64,000 bases of DNA from Cristatella mucedo. Lineage: Eukaryota > Bryozoa > Phylactolaemata > Cristatellidae. Both the position numbers and the translations under genes were made by a program. The stretch covers positions 1,273,501 through 1,337,500 of the forward strand of contig WPIO01000011.1 of NCBI GenBank assembly GCA_009760855.2. The letters are read 5' to 3'. A model generated the notes under the pieces. The model was not told the origin of the DNA, made no database searches, and saw only the letters and a list, made by a program, of their open reading frames with translations. Below are positions 35,460 through 47,215 of this stretch, in pieces. Position 1 is the first letter of the stretch, and every line of letters begins with the position of its first letter.

Positions 35460-38030
35460 ATAATATAATATAATATTGCACTTGATAAAGCGCCCTCAGA
35501 GAACTTAATCTCTTTCTAGGCGCTTTACATTTGCTGCAAAGTGATACGCAATAGAATAGTAAGTAAAATCATGCTTGAAAAACAAACAAAATGAGTAACA
35601 TGGTTAGGGGTTACATGCACTGGGTCAGCATGCAAATGTGGTTAGTGGCAGCATGAACAGTGTCAGCACGCATAAGCACATCGAGGACGAATCACAAGGA
35701 CCCACTAAATGCTGTCCTAAATAGGTATGTTTTTAAGTTTCTTTTAAATGTGGTCAGGTCAGGGGATGTTCTGATGCAGGTCGGGAGGGAGTTCCAGGCT
35801 GTGGGAGCATACGAGCTAAATGCACGGTCTCCAAAGGATTTAAGGTTTGTACGAGGTATTTCTAGACTGTTGGATTCCAAAAAGCGAGTGGTACGATGCT
35901 TTGCCTGATGGGGTAGTATCTCTGAAAGATAGGCTGGAGCCATAGAATGAAGAGACCTAAAAGTGAGCGACAAAACCTTGAAGTCAATCCGTTGCTTGAC
36001 TGGTAACCAGTGCAGGTCGGCGAGAAGTGGAGTAATGTGGCAACTGCGACGCTCACGGCAGACAAGCCTAGCTGCAGAGTTTTGCACCAGCTGCAATCGC
36101 CTGATCGCACATGCTGGTAGGCCAGTAAGCAGTGAGTTGCAGAAGTCGAGACGAGATGTCACGAATGCATGGACCAACTTGGACGTGGTATCCTTATCTA
36201 AACAAGCCCTAATTTTAGCAATGTTATGAAGCTGAAAATAGGCTGATTTGACTGTGGAGCTGATGTGGTCGTCTAACGAGAGGTCGCTTTGGAATATGAC
36301 ACCTAGATTTCGAGCTGATGCAACTGGAGATATGCTGGCAGAGCCAATTTTGAAAGTCAGCCTTTCCAATTTCTGAATAACACTAGGTTTGCCCATAACT
36401 AGTAAGTTAGTTTTATCATCGTTTAGTTTAGTTTTAGAAAATTTGCTGCCATCCATGATCGGATGTCATCAATGCATGCAGCAAGTGAGTTGAGAGAATT
36501 TGAGGTGCTCGAAGGCTGGGAGGGATCAAAGCAAAGGTACAACTGAGTGTCATCCGCATAGAAGTGAAAGCCTAGATTGTGCTTGGCAATCACATCAGCG
36601 AGAGGGAGAGTATAGACGGTGAAAAGGACCGGACCTAGCACAGAGCCCTGAGGTACTCCATATTTTAGAGGTACTTCAGATGATCTTTGTCCATTCACAT
36701 CAACACTCTGGAGTCTCCCACTGAGATAGGACCTGAACCACTGCAGAGCAGTGCCAGTGATGCCCAGGCGAGATGAGAGGCGCTCTAGAAGTACTTTGTG
36801 ATCGATGGTATCAAAAGCTGCCGAAAGATCGAGCAAAACAAGAAGAGACACTCTACCCATGTCTGCATTCCTAAGTAGGTCGTTGTATACCCGAAGCAAT
36901 GCTGACTCTGTGGAGTGATTAGCTCTAAAGCCAGACTGGAACTTACTAGCAAGGTGTGAGGTTTCGATATACGAGTTCAGCTGGTCTGCCACGACCCGTT
37001 CCAGTGTCTTTGATAGGAATGGTAGAAGGGAGACTGGGCGGTAGTTGCTTAAGTTCTCTTGGTCTAGTGTAGCTTTCTTGAGAAGTGGCCTGACTACAGC
37101 TTTTTTGAAAGGTGCTGGGACCTGACCTGAGGCTAATGACATATTAATGATGTTGGTTATGCATGGCAGCAGCAGATCAATGCAACGTAGGAGCAGGACA
37201 GTGGGAATAGGGTCCAGTGGACTTGTTGTCTTCTTTGATTGAGATACGAGCTTTAGGACTATGTCACTGGTGACCTGTTTAAATGCAGACATTGAGGCGC
37301 AGCCAGGAACCGAGGAACAGCATTCTAGTGGGAAGGTTGTCGTCGCAGGGATGGATTCCCTGATTTTGTCTATCTTCTGCACAAAGAATCGAGAGAAGCG
37401 ATCGGCTAGATCATCACAAGGATCATCAGGTAAGGAGCTAACCTGGGAACGGTTGAGGAGATGGTTTATTGTCGACATCAGCATTTTTGGATTGTGCATC
37501 TGTGATTCAACAATGTTTCTATAGAAGCTAGACTTAGCCTTTGCTAGGATCGATTGGTACGACCTACAGTAGTCTTCATATGCCTGTCGATGGACAGTTG
37601 AGCTTTTGTATGGATTGGCTAGTTTAATGTCTGTGGTAAACCAAGGCCGTCTGGGCGGGGGGCAAGTGCGCTTTGTTGCAAAGTCGAGCTGTGTCGCTAG
37701 TGTCGTGTTGTAGCAATCTACAGTGATGACAATCGGAGGGAGGACTGAGCCTGATATGCTGACCATCTCAAGGGTTTGAGAGGTTATTTTAGAGGAGAAT
37801 GTGGGCACACACTGTAGATTGAATGACGCATAAGCAGGATTTGGTGGGGGAGCGTGCTGAGAAAAGCGGTGTCCCTTGATGTGGGTAGGGACACATGCCA
37901 CTGAGTCTGTCAATGTACCGGTGCTGAAAGCGTCAGATAAACGAGCAGGATCGATTTCTGCACACAGCTGGAAATCGGTTGGTACCTGGTGGGCGGCCAC
38001 TATCACCGGGTGAGCAGGGCGGCTTCTATG
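35460..38030 (-). mobile_element. Family-1 L2/CR1-type LINE, best-preserved copy, one frameshift
   Basis: The minus-strand frame 38006-36423 (527 codons) carries a reverse transcriptase with NYRPVSLLPF, DLSAAFDTIDH (residues about 393), GVPQGSVLGP (450) and the catalytic YADD (483-486). The frame breaks near 36425 and resumes in another frame to 35692, ending AWNSLPTCIRTSPDLTTFKR then NLKTYLFR. The break coincides with a 5-base tandem duplication absent from the copy at 58020. The 3' UTR and GCGCTTTATCAA-type tail end in an AAT/ATA run. The apurinic-type endonuclease expected at the front is missing, so the element is 5' truncated. Not functional as it stands. Confidence 0.9.
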
Positions 38031-38569
38031 GCTTGAAGTTGAATTTCGAGCGCACGCATAGCAACTCCACCTCCAGTTTTGATTGATCTTGTTATGGATG
38101 CATAGTTTTCGATTTCAGAAGTTTCAGTTAGGCAGCAGGTCCATTTTCAGAAATAAGGTCGTTTATTACTAATGCACATCTCCAAAGGCAAGCGAATGCA
38201 GGCCTGATGACCACTAAGTTTGAGAGATTTTATATACGATGCGGACGAGCGTGCTAAGCGGTTCGAGACAATGCTAGGAATACCAAACGAGCAGCGTCTA
38301 AGCTGGCGGTTCCGGCCACCGCGGCGGCTACGGGGTGCTTTCCTTTTGTTAATGCATAGTTCATGAATCTTAGCAACCACATTAATATCTAGGAATGCAT
38401 TTGATATACGATGACGAAGCGATAGCAGCTGCTGACGACCATAACTAACAAGTATGTTACTAGCCGCCGGCGTAGCTAATGCAGCCGCCGGCGTGGGAGA
38501 CCCAGCAGCCCGAAGCGATAAGCGTTTAGATGTCCATAGGCACGTAATTTCTTACGCGCTACGGTCAAA

Positions 38570-38576
<7 letters not shown>
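38031..38576. other. No gene seen
   Basis: Short frames only. GCCGCCGGCGTAG/GCCGCCGGCGTGG duplication at 38463-38492. Confidence 0.4.

Positions 38577-38620
<44 letters not shown>
38577..38620. repeat. (TA)n microsatellite
   Basis: Pure TA directly beside the left end of the DNA transposon remnant. Confidence 0.95.
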
Positions 38621-38622
<2 letters not shown>

Positions 38623-39072
38623 GTATTTACCGTGCATAAGCTCCCCAAACTTGTGAACCAGTTTTTTGGAAAAATATTTTTATTCAATAATTGAATGAAC
38701 TGAATAATATAAAGACTCATAATAATCACTCATGCCACTGTCACCATCCTCTGCATCAGGAATGGTGATAGTACCCTCTCCATCTTCCTCGTTCATATTA
38801 CAAGCTTGAAGTTTGGTAGAAACTTGGTTGTCATCACTATTTTCGTCACTTCCTTCATAGACTGCGTCATTTTCCGTTCCGTCTATTGCATTTGAAATGC
38901 CACAAATGCATTCAAAGTGCATTTAAATATCGGAAATACATTTAAAGCAGGTACGTTGGTTGGTAAGCGAAATATTACGGCAAAAAAGTAACCACACGTA
39001 TATAAGTCCCCTCTCCACTATCTGATCCCAAATTTTGGACAGTAGAAGGGGATTTGAGACGGTTAAATACGG
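38621..39072 (-). mobile_element. pogo/Tigger-like DNA transposon deletion derivative
   Basis: Ends are inverted: CCGTATTTACCGT on the left and ACGGTTAAATACGG on the right, with TA on both outer sides as expected for Tc1/mariner/pogo insertion. Inside, the minus strand encodes an acidic piece (38680-38922) with CGISNAIDGTENDAVYE, like the C-terminal end of pogo/Tigger transposases. The DNA-binding and DDE catalytic parts are gone, so it could move only with help. ATAAG-CCCC subterminal phrases recur near both ends. Confidence 0.7.
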
Positions 39073-39087
39073 TATATAATTGATTTG

Positions 39088-39225
39088 TCTAGTGCCCTAA
39101 GCGAAATTAATGTCTATTCATTCGCTTCATACATGCCACGAGGCTCGAGCCCAAGATCTCGGTCATCAGATACATCCACCTTGACCTTGTTCCACCTTAA
39201 CCACTGGGTGTAAGAGCTAGTGCGG
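39088..39225 (-). mobile_element. SINE family A, reversed
   Basis: Reverse complement shows CCAGTGGTTAAGGTGGAAC head, B box GGGCTCGAGCCTC and the TTAATTTCGCTTAGGGCACT tail. Confidence 0.65.
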
Positions 39226-40119
39226 CTGGTGTGAATGAACCACGGCAGAGCTACGGAAAGGCAGCGAGCGATTTGGTGCAGACTGCCGACTCCGTGCAGT
39301 CATTCTGCGACCCTTCGCTCTTTCCTCAACTATCGGTATTTTCTCTTTGACCGACGCCGGGTGCTCGCTAACGCTTCTCATCAGCAGGTGCTCGTTGCTA
39401 TATCCCAAACCGTGAATTTTGCCCCTTCCCCCTTGTTACACTCATCATCTTAAGGCATAGCTGCAGCCCGGGACATTGCTTGCATCCTGGGCATGTACTT
39501 TTCTTACTGAGCCCCTGAAAAGCTTAATAAGTAGCGGCCAGGATGTACCCACTGTCACTCGAAGCAGTTGGCTGTGTGCTACAGATAAAGCAAACTTGCC
39601 TGGATTGCTTGTCTCGGGCTCGGATTTTAGGGATCGCTTGCCCCACTTTCATCGGCCACACGGTGGGCAATGCAACTCGCAGCTGAGCATTTCCGTCGGC
39701 GCTCGCTACGACCCACGTAAGGTCCCGCCCAGCTGGTCTGCTAAGGAAACCACGAGCCGAACTGTTTAGAAGAAGATCGCGAGTGAAGCTGGTTTCATGC
39801 CATTTAACAGCCGCATTGAATCGCTTGGCCAGACGGGCCGTCGCTCAACGCGGTCATTTGCCTCGAGCGTAGAAGCGATTAAGCTAAGGTGGTGTCAAAG
39901 CGTGACCTTTCCAGAGGCAGCCAGTCATAGAAAGGCTAGAGGGCGTGCATGGCTGCCGAGCCGAGCAGCAGGTGCCGCAACCCCTTTCAGTTCGTCGCGC
40001 TGAGGGCTAAGGCCACGCTTGTACTACCCAGCGTGCCCCGATGCGGCTCATAACGGGGATGCCCCGGGGTACTTTGGCGCGTGCCAAATTCTCCACCAAG
40101 GTTGCCCTCCGTCGATTTT
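39226..40119. other. No gene seen
   Basis: Unique sequence, short frames. Confidence 0.4.
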
Positions 40120-40268
40120 TGAGTAGATCGATCGACAAGGATCGGACGATCGACGAGGATTGGTCGATCGATTGACGATAATCGGGTGGCGATCGATCGT
40201 CGATCGATCGGTGAGGATCGGGCGATCGACGAGGATTGGTCGATCGATCGACGGGGATCGGACGATGG
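40120..40268. repeat. GATCGATCGA-rich degenerate minisatellite
   Basis: Repeated phrases such as CGACGAGGATTGGTCGATCG and GATCGATCGTCGATCGATCG. Very dense in GATC and CGAT, with both orientations mixed. Minus-strand translation gives repeated DRPIL(V/T)D-type units. Confidence 0.85.
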
Positions 40269-41150
40269 GAAAGCCTTTGGCGCTCCTCACGCTCACATCA
40301 TCTTACGGTCTTACTTATCTTACGACTTGCCGAGTTCCTCACGACAGCTTGAACGCATGCCCCAGCACGCACTTCTGGTAAGTCTGTTCGAAGGTCAAGT
40401 CAAATGGCAGGCAACAGGGGTTGAAACGAAGCCGATTGATCACATTCGCCTCCTCCATAATTGATCGACCGTCCGGCTGAATGTTCAATTAGCAGTTCGC
40501 CTGCAGCGAACTAGTTTCGCCTATAACTGCACCATCGACTACCTCACATAGGCCCCCTTTGAAGCAAAAAGACTACCGTGAATACATCTTACCTAACCAG
40601 CCCAGCTTCTTCCGGTGTATAACCATAGGAATGGCGCTTTGTCGATATTTGGATTGAGCCTTAATGTCTCGTTACGAGTACGCAGGTGAGCGATCCATTA
40701 AGTTAGAGAGAAACCTCATAGCAAGCCTGACTCTCCGACGATAGCCCGCATAGCTAGGCCGACCATTCGAATGTGCGGTGCCCGCCAGACATTGCAGGTG
40801 CCCGCCAGTCCTGAAAACTGGACTTCTTGCATTCCGCCAGCGCCACAGTGGTTAAAGAAGTGGCTGGCAACGACACGACGACGGTCTCCAGGCTATAGAC
40901 TCCGGTGACTGAAAGTTATGAAAGACGCCAGCTGGATCGGAGCTACTACAATAGATGCGAAAGAAAGTGCTAGCCGCTCAGTCTGTAATCCGGATCCATC
41001 CGAAACTCGTCGGAAAGTGGAAGGCGGAAGCTGTTTGATCTTCCATTCGAGCCACCGCTTCAGTGAATAATTCTAGATATACCAGAGCAAGCCTCAATGC
41101 CACGAGTCGGCTGGATCCTCAGTTGTGCAACACGTGCTTGATGCACTGCT
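40269..41150. other. No gene seen
   Basis: Unique sequence. CAGGTGCCCGCCAG/TGCCCGCCAGAC duplication near 40779-40813. Confidence 0.4.
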
Positions 41151-42400
41151 TATTTCGGAGCCAGTGCAGGTCGGCGAGAAGTGGTGTGATGTGGCAAAGG
41201 CAACGCTCACGACAGACAAGCCTGGCTGCAGAGTTTTTTTGCAAGTGCCTGATTGCACCGGCCTGTAGACCAGCAAGCAGTGAGCCACAAAACTCGAGAC
41301 GGGACGTCACAAATGCATGGACCGATTTTGATGTACTAACCCTGTCTAAGCAACCCCGAACTTTCAGCAATGTTATATGGCTGAAAGTAGGCAGACTTGA
41401 CTGTGGAGCTGATGTGGTTGTCTATTGAAAGGTCACTTTGGAACATGACACCTAGATTTCTTGCAGATTCATTAGGAGATATGCGGGCAGAGCCAATTTT
41501 GAGCGTAAGCCTTTCCAATTTCTGAATCACACTGGGTTTGCCAATAAATAGTAATTTAGTTTTATCATCGTTTAGTTTAAGAAAATTTGCTGCCATCCAT
41601 GTATGGATGTCACCAATATATACAGCATGGGAGCTGAGAGAATTTGACGTGCTGGAGGGATCAAAGCAAAGATACAACTGAGTCTTCATCTTCATAGAAG
41701 TCTACATCTTCATAGAAGTGAAAGCCTAGATTGTGCCTTGCAATCACAATTTATGATGTTAGCTATGTATGGCAGCAGCGGATCATTGCATCGTAAAAGC
41801 AGGACAGTGAGAATATGGTCCAAAGCACTATTTGTCTTCTTCGATTGGGATATGAACTTCAGGACGAGATCACTACTGACCTACTTTAATGTGGACATTG
41901 ACATGCAAGGAACCGAGGGAACAGCATTCCCTGGGGGCGATGCTGCCATCGCAGGGAGGAACTCCCTGATCCTGTCTATCTTCTGGACACAGAATCGAGA
42001 GAACCGATCAGCTAGATCATCACAGGGATCATCAGGTATAGAGCCAATCTGGGAGCAGTTGAGGAGATGATTGCTAGTCGACATCAGCATTTTCGGACTG
42101 TGCAACTGTGATTCAACAATGTTTAATAGATGCTAGACTTGGCCTTTTCTAGGATCGATTGGTACAACCTGCAGTAGTCCTTGTATGCCTGGTGGACGAA
42201 GGACAGTCAGTCCTCATCTTTTGCATGCTTTTTTCGAGCTTTCGCTTAGTAGACCTGGCTATTTTAATGTCTTTGGTAAACCATAAGCCGTCTGCGCGAG
42301 GGTGCACAGTGCGCTTAGTCAGAGGTGCAAACTCGCCGAGCGTGTCAGCTAGTGTCGTGTTGTAGCTATCTACCAATTATGACAGATCGGAGGGGGACTG
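41150..42400 (-). mobile_element. Family-1 LINE fragment lacking the catalytic core
   Basis: Matches 35990-36595 (C-terminal half) and then jumps near 41749 to sequence matching 37143-37720. About 550 bases with the reverse transcriptase palm motifs are deleted. Several stops and indels elsewhere. Confidence 0.8.
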
Positions 42401-42449
42401 AGCAGAAGAGGCGAGGCAGATATTCTCGCACTGTCCACATAACAAAAAT

Positions 42450-42545
42450 AATAATAATAATGCACTTGATAAAGCGCCCTCAGAGAACTCAATCTCTTTC
42501 TAGGCGCTTTACATTTGCTGATAAGGGAAATGCAATTGAATGGTG
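42450..42545 (-). mobile_element. Family-1 LINE tail, reversed
   Basis: AAT run, then AAGCGCCCTCAGAGAACTCA and GGCGCTTTACATTTGCTG. It meets the next element head to head. Confidence 0.8.
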
Positions 42546-43062
42546 AGTTTTGTCGCTCACTTTTAGGTCCCTTCATTCTATGGCTCCAGCCTATCTCTCC
42601 GACATACTCCCCCATCAGGCCAAGCATCGTACCACCCGCTTTTCGGAATCCAACAGTCTAGAAATACATTGTACAAACCTTAAATCCTTTGGAGACCATG
42701 CATTTAGTTCGTATGCTCCCAAAGCCTGGAACTTTCTCCCGACCTGCGTCAGAACATCCCCTGACCTGACCACATTTAAAAGGAACTTAAAAACCCACTT
42801 ATTTAGGAGAGCATTTAGTGGATCCCTGTGATTCGTCCTTGATGTGGTTATGCGTGCTGACACTGTGCATGCTGCCACTAACCACATTTGCATGCTGACC
42901 CTGTGCATGTCACCCCTAACCATATTAGTCATTGAATTTGTTTTTCAAGCATGATTTTACTTACCATTCAATTGCATTTCTCTTTTCAGCAAATGTAAGG
43001 CGCCTAGAAAGAGATTAAGTTCTCTGAGGGCGCTTTATCAAATTTATTATTATTATTATTGA
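42546..43062 (+). mobile_element. Family-1 LINE C-terminus and 3' end
   Basis: Open frame 42550-42831 (LTFRSLHSMAPAYLSDILPH to LKTHLFRRAFSGSL), then the UTR and tail with an ATT run. The frame is intact, so this copy may be fairly young. Confidence 0.85.
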
Positions 43063-43589
43063 GTAGGCTGGAACAAACGAATCATGATACGTTAATGCCT
43101 CCAAAGAACAGCTTTGGTAATCGTACAGACGCAGTTACCAACCACCCTGAGGCTAAGAAGTGCGTTATTTGTTTGAACAGCCATGCGCAAGGCCTAGGAA
43201 GGAAGGAGTGCCACTACCTCAGCTCGCGTCTGCTGCTGCTATGCCGGGGTTCCAGACAGGCGTGCACACAAATGCCTCTAATTCCAATTCTATGTATGCC
43301 ACCAAGTAAAGATAGAATAATTCAAAATCGATTAGCTGTAACTACTCATTAGACTGTAAGTCCTTATTGACCATGCGTTCAATTGATTCTATTAGGCCAT
43401 GCGGCTACGGCGAAACATTATGGCAATACAGTTTAGGTCCACTGAATTCCTACTTCATCATGTCGGCTCGTTTGCTGGAAATGCAGACGTGACGACTAGT
43501 CTACATATTGTAATGTCTAAGGCTATATCTGCCGGCCAGGGAACGCTTCAGCCGGAAGAGGTTGGCACCTTGGCGTGCACTTACTGGGC
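43063..43589. other. No gene seen
   Basis: Unique sequence with short frames. Confidence 0.4.
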
Positions 43590-43768
43590 GCGTGAGGCCG
43601 TGGGCCGAGGAGGTAAGGTAACCTCGGTCTCCTCAACTGAGGTCGTGGGTTCGAATCCACCAGTGGCCTATCCTATATTGGCAACTGCAAGTGGTGGTGA
43701 AACGTCTCTTCTGCCGCTATACAAATTATACCAGCTAAATCAGCTAATATGTATTTATTTATTTACAG
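43590..43768 (+). mobile_element. SINE family B
   Basis: B box GGGTTCGAATCCAC, GGCCTATCCTATATTGGCAA, CCGCTATACAAATTATACC, then TATTTATTTATTTA. Confidence 0.75.
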
Positions 43769-45399
43769 TGGATCCAGCAATATACAATATGGCCGTCAGG
43801 CTGATCGATAAATCCAGCAGCTCACGTTTCTCCTAACAGACGGTTGTCTTCGGTGACTTCCGGTAGAAGTGGGATGGAACCCAAAGGGGGTCTCTGAGCA
43901 AAGTCTCAGCTACGGCGCACATTTCTGAATCACTACAGCAACGCCATTTGTCGCCTGTGGGCGCCCTTGTGGGGCGACCGCACAATCCGATAGCTCCGCC
44001 GAGCGACCAAAAATGGGTTCGCTACACTGACAGCTTTTGAACACCACAAAGATTCCATGAGTTTTGGTCCTGGAGGAAACCGATCGAAAACCTACTTGCC
44101 AGCTCGAAAAATCCTAGTAAGAAGAAAGTGGGAAAACGCAGACCCGCGGCAGGTGCTTCTCCGCGTGCGGACTCTTTGGCGATGCGAAATATTCGGTTGA
44201 GCGAAAACAGCAGCAGAATAACCGGCAGAAACTGAGGTAACCCAGGCTTGAGTGACCGGCGATTCCTAGCGACGTGTCCGCGTCGAGACGGATGCTGTTG
44301 GAAAGTTTTTACCGCCCGATTTTCTCGAGGGAGTAAAATTTCATTTGTGTGTTATTCTCACAGTTTATTGTCCATCGGATTTACCCTGCCAGTACGAAGT
44401 GCACTAGTTTTCCGCGCTGGCTGCGTATATATTAGGGTATCGGAAAAATCACTGCTAATATGGCGAACTAGCGATAGACACTTCCGGCTGACGGTCTCTT
44501 CTTAATTGCTCGGAGGAGCGGCGTTGCTTGTTTGTAGGGCCCCCTCCGACAGAAAAGCATAACAGCATCGCGCACGTGCTCGGGGAGCAGCTCGGAGAGG
44601 AGGCGGCTCAGTGCGATTTTTATGTAACTGCATTTGCTGCACTCTATGTGAGGCAGATCACGCTAATCCTACAGGTGCTACCTAGGACAAATCGCACAAG
44701 AAACCAAGTTACGATCGCGCTTAACCGGAACGAAGCTATACACGTAGATCGCTGACGTCATCGGTCGCTGATGTCATTTGAAGGTCTACGCGGTCAAATT
44801 GTGCGCTCTATTTCACGCATTAGCCAGTCTTGATATAAATTTATTTAGAATCTTCGATAAGCGGCGACCATTTTTTGGTTCGTTAACGAACAGATTAGAC
44901 CGTCATTCATTTTATAATTCCGTCAATGCTTTAGAGGAATCAATCATTACTTTTTGAAAGTCGAGCTTTTCAAAATATCCCACAGAAAATTTGAGTTTTC
45001 AAATCCTTCAGAAGCCCTTAAGCGCGTAAGAAAATAATCCTGGAGTCACTGGAATTTTTCTGAAAAGATGCTGGTTTTCAAGAAGTCCGCATTTTTCCAC
45101 TTAACATTTTTAAGCAGAAAGCAGTCACTCCAATGAACTGATTTGTTATCAGCAAATTATAATTACTACAAAAGCGCTCCCAGGGCTGGCCTTCTATAAG
45201 GTATGCACTGGCTCTGCACGCCTTCAGAAGGTTCGCATTCCTACGCTGCGGAGCTAAAGTTCAGCAAGCGCACTCTCGTACTATCTATGGCTGTCCTGGG
45301 GAAGAGCTTGTTAAGTACCTTTGCTGCTGAATCGGCATGAACTTGAGCCTGAGTTTAGGAGAGCTCTGTTCTAAACTCCACTCGGCTGCTCACGAACGG
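43769..45399. other. No gene seen
   Basis: About 1.6 kb of unique sequence. Two CRE-like sites (TGACGTCA 44753-44760 and TGATGTCA 44769-44776) sit in a short tandem duplication. Confidence 0.4.
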
Positions 45400-45522
45400 C
45401 TGACAGAAAGCACGATAAAAATACTCGCTGTCCCTTGCTGATGGAGCCGCGCTGCAGGCGTAGCGAAACGGTCACGCGACTGCTCCTCGTTTTCGCGGAG
45501 ACGCGCGTACGTGCCCACTCAC

Positions 45523-45706
45523 CCGACGCTGCGGCGGTCGTCGGCTGAGTTGGTGCAAGGCCTCCGCGTATCTCCGACGACCTTTTCTCGGCGGCGCAGG
45601 TTTCGGTTGGTCGTCGACTCGCGGGGCCCCGGCATCGGACGTGCCGCGCGATAGCAGCATGCCTGGGTCGGCGTGCGCGACCTGCTCGTACGTGCACAAG
45701 CGCTGC
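45523..45706 (-). CDS. Candidate isolated exon, unrecognised
   Basis: On the minus strand, an acceptor (GCCGCCGCAG) and a strong donor (CGG|GTGAGT) bound 184 bases that encode QRLCTYEQVAHADPGMLL, then SRGTSDAGAPRVDDQPKPAP and PRKGRRRYAEALHQLS. The composition is more protein-like than neighbouring GC-biased frames. No partner exon was found. A family-1 LINE tail is inserted directly next to the acceptor side. It could be a chance open frame. Confidence 0.2.
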
Positions 45707-45734
45707 CTGCGGCGGCGGCGGCGGCGGCGGCTTT

Positions 45735-46010
45735 GCAATGATAATAATTCACTTGATAAAGCGCCCTCAGAGAGCTTAATCTCTCTCTCTAGGCGCTTTA
45801 CATTTGCTGTAAAGTGAAATGCGATTGAATGGTAAGTTAAATCATGCTTGAAAAAAAAACAAACGAAATGAATAATATGGTTAGGGGTGACGTGCACAGG
45901 GTCAGCATGCAAATGTGGTTCGTGGCAGCATGCACAGTGTCAGCACGCATAAGCACATCAAGGACGAATCACAGGGACCCGCTGAATGCCGTCCTAATGG
46001 GTGACACCTG
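45735..46010 (-). mobile_element. Family-1 LINE 3' end, truncated
   Basis: AAT run, AAGCGCCCTCAGAGAGCTTA, then the UTR up to GACCCGCTGAATGCCGTCCT, where it stops. Confidence 0.8.
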
Positions 46011-46644
46011 CCTAGCGGCGCCACAGCGCGTCCTTCTTTCTCTTCGTGACCGCCCTTTGTCTCCTGCTCCTTCCTACCCGGGCGGTTTTCTGGTGGCGCG
46101 AGCAAGTGCAGCGAAAAGCGGAAGCGCAAGGCCAAGGTCTCGCGCGCGTCACGTGCCACGCGGTCCGCTCACGGAACGACACCGCGGAGTTTCTCCGTGG
46201 TAACGCAGGCCCCGAGATCTCACCGTGCTCAGGGGATGGAGTCACTTTGGGGCGAGACGACAAGAGAAATTACAATGAGCGTCGTTCCCGAAAAGTAAGG
46301 GAGAGAGAGAGAGAGAGAGAGAGGTTCGTTTTTGCATTTAGAAATGCAGTTAAAGCTTATTTTCCCTAAATTATGGGAGATAGCAGGCGACACTCGACGT
46401 GGTTTTCTCAGCTCTAGCTTCTTTGTCGGGGTCGTATCTTATAAGCTATAAGCTTATAGTTAATAAATCTTATAATGCAGCAACAAGGCACAGTTCTAGT
46501 ATCTCGACGAGGAGATTGCGTGGCGTGGACTTTGCGCCTATGAGGCTTGCCGCATTCACTGACGAATACAGCATCGATACTGGCGCCGTTCAGCCCGTGA
46601 CTCTTCCGCCACGTTTAGCAATCGATGTGCCACTGTTGTACATA
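46011..46644. other. No gene seen
   Basis: Includes a short (GA)n at 46303-46322. TATAAGCTATAAGCTTATAG is AT-palindromic at 46438-46458. Confidence 0.4.
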
Positions 46645-47215
46645 TAATGGCAGAAAAATTCGTACGGTGCCCTAAGAGAATCAAATATCTTTCCCGGCAC
46701 TTTAAATGCGCTAGGAAAGGAAGCGTGTATATTGGTTATCGACATTTTCCCCCAATTGAGCACGAATAAGTAGACGAAGAGCAACACAAGCGGGCGGAGC
46801 AAATTCTTCGAGGAGCAGGTGAGTTTTTACCTTCTTTTTCAATATCGTCGTGATAGGAGGTGTCGTGACGTGTGTCGCGAGTGATCCCCAGGCTTTGGGG
46901 GCACTAGAGCTGAATGCACGGCCTCCAAAGGATGAACGCACGGATGCTAAGCGACTTGAGTCAGACGAGCGGGTGTCGTGCGATGCGAAGCGGAAGTAAG
47001 AAGTACCGCATTCCTCGTAGGTATTGAGGAGAAGGGAAATTGAGGGATCTAAAAATGAGTGACCGAACCCTCCAGTCGATAAACTGGTTGTTGGCGAACC
47101 AGAGCAGATTGGCGAAAAGTGTTGCAGCTGTGGCAGTTGCGACGTGCAGACAGCAAAGCCTAGCAGCAGAGCTTGCACCAGCCAGCTGTAAGCGTCTGTA
47201 TATGTACAAGTAACG
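46645..47215 (-). mobile_element. Diverged LINE C-terminal region
   Basis: Minus-strand frame shows FGGRAFSSSAPKAWGSLATH then VTTPP..TILKKKVKTHLL, matching the LINE C-terminal motif, plus a decayed tail at 46650-46720. Confidence 0.7.

Noticed and set aside
35460-38030. Endogenous retrovirus
   Set aside because: No LTRs, no protease or integrase; the reverse transcriptase motifs and ATT-ended tail fit a non-LTR LINE.
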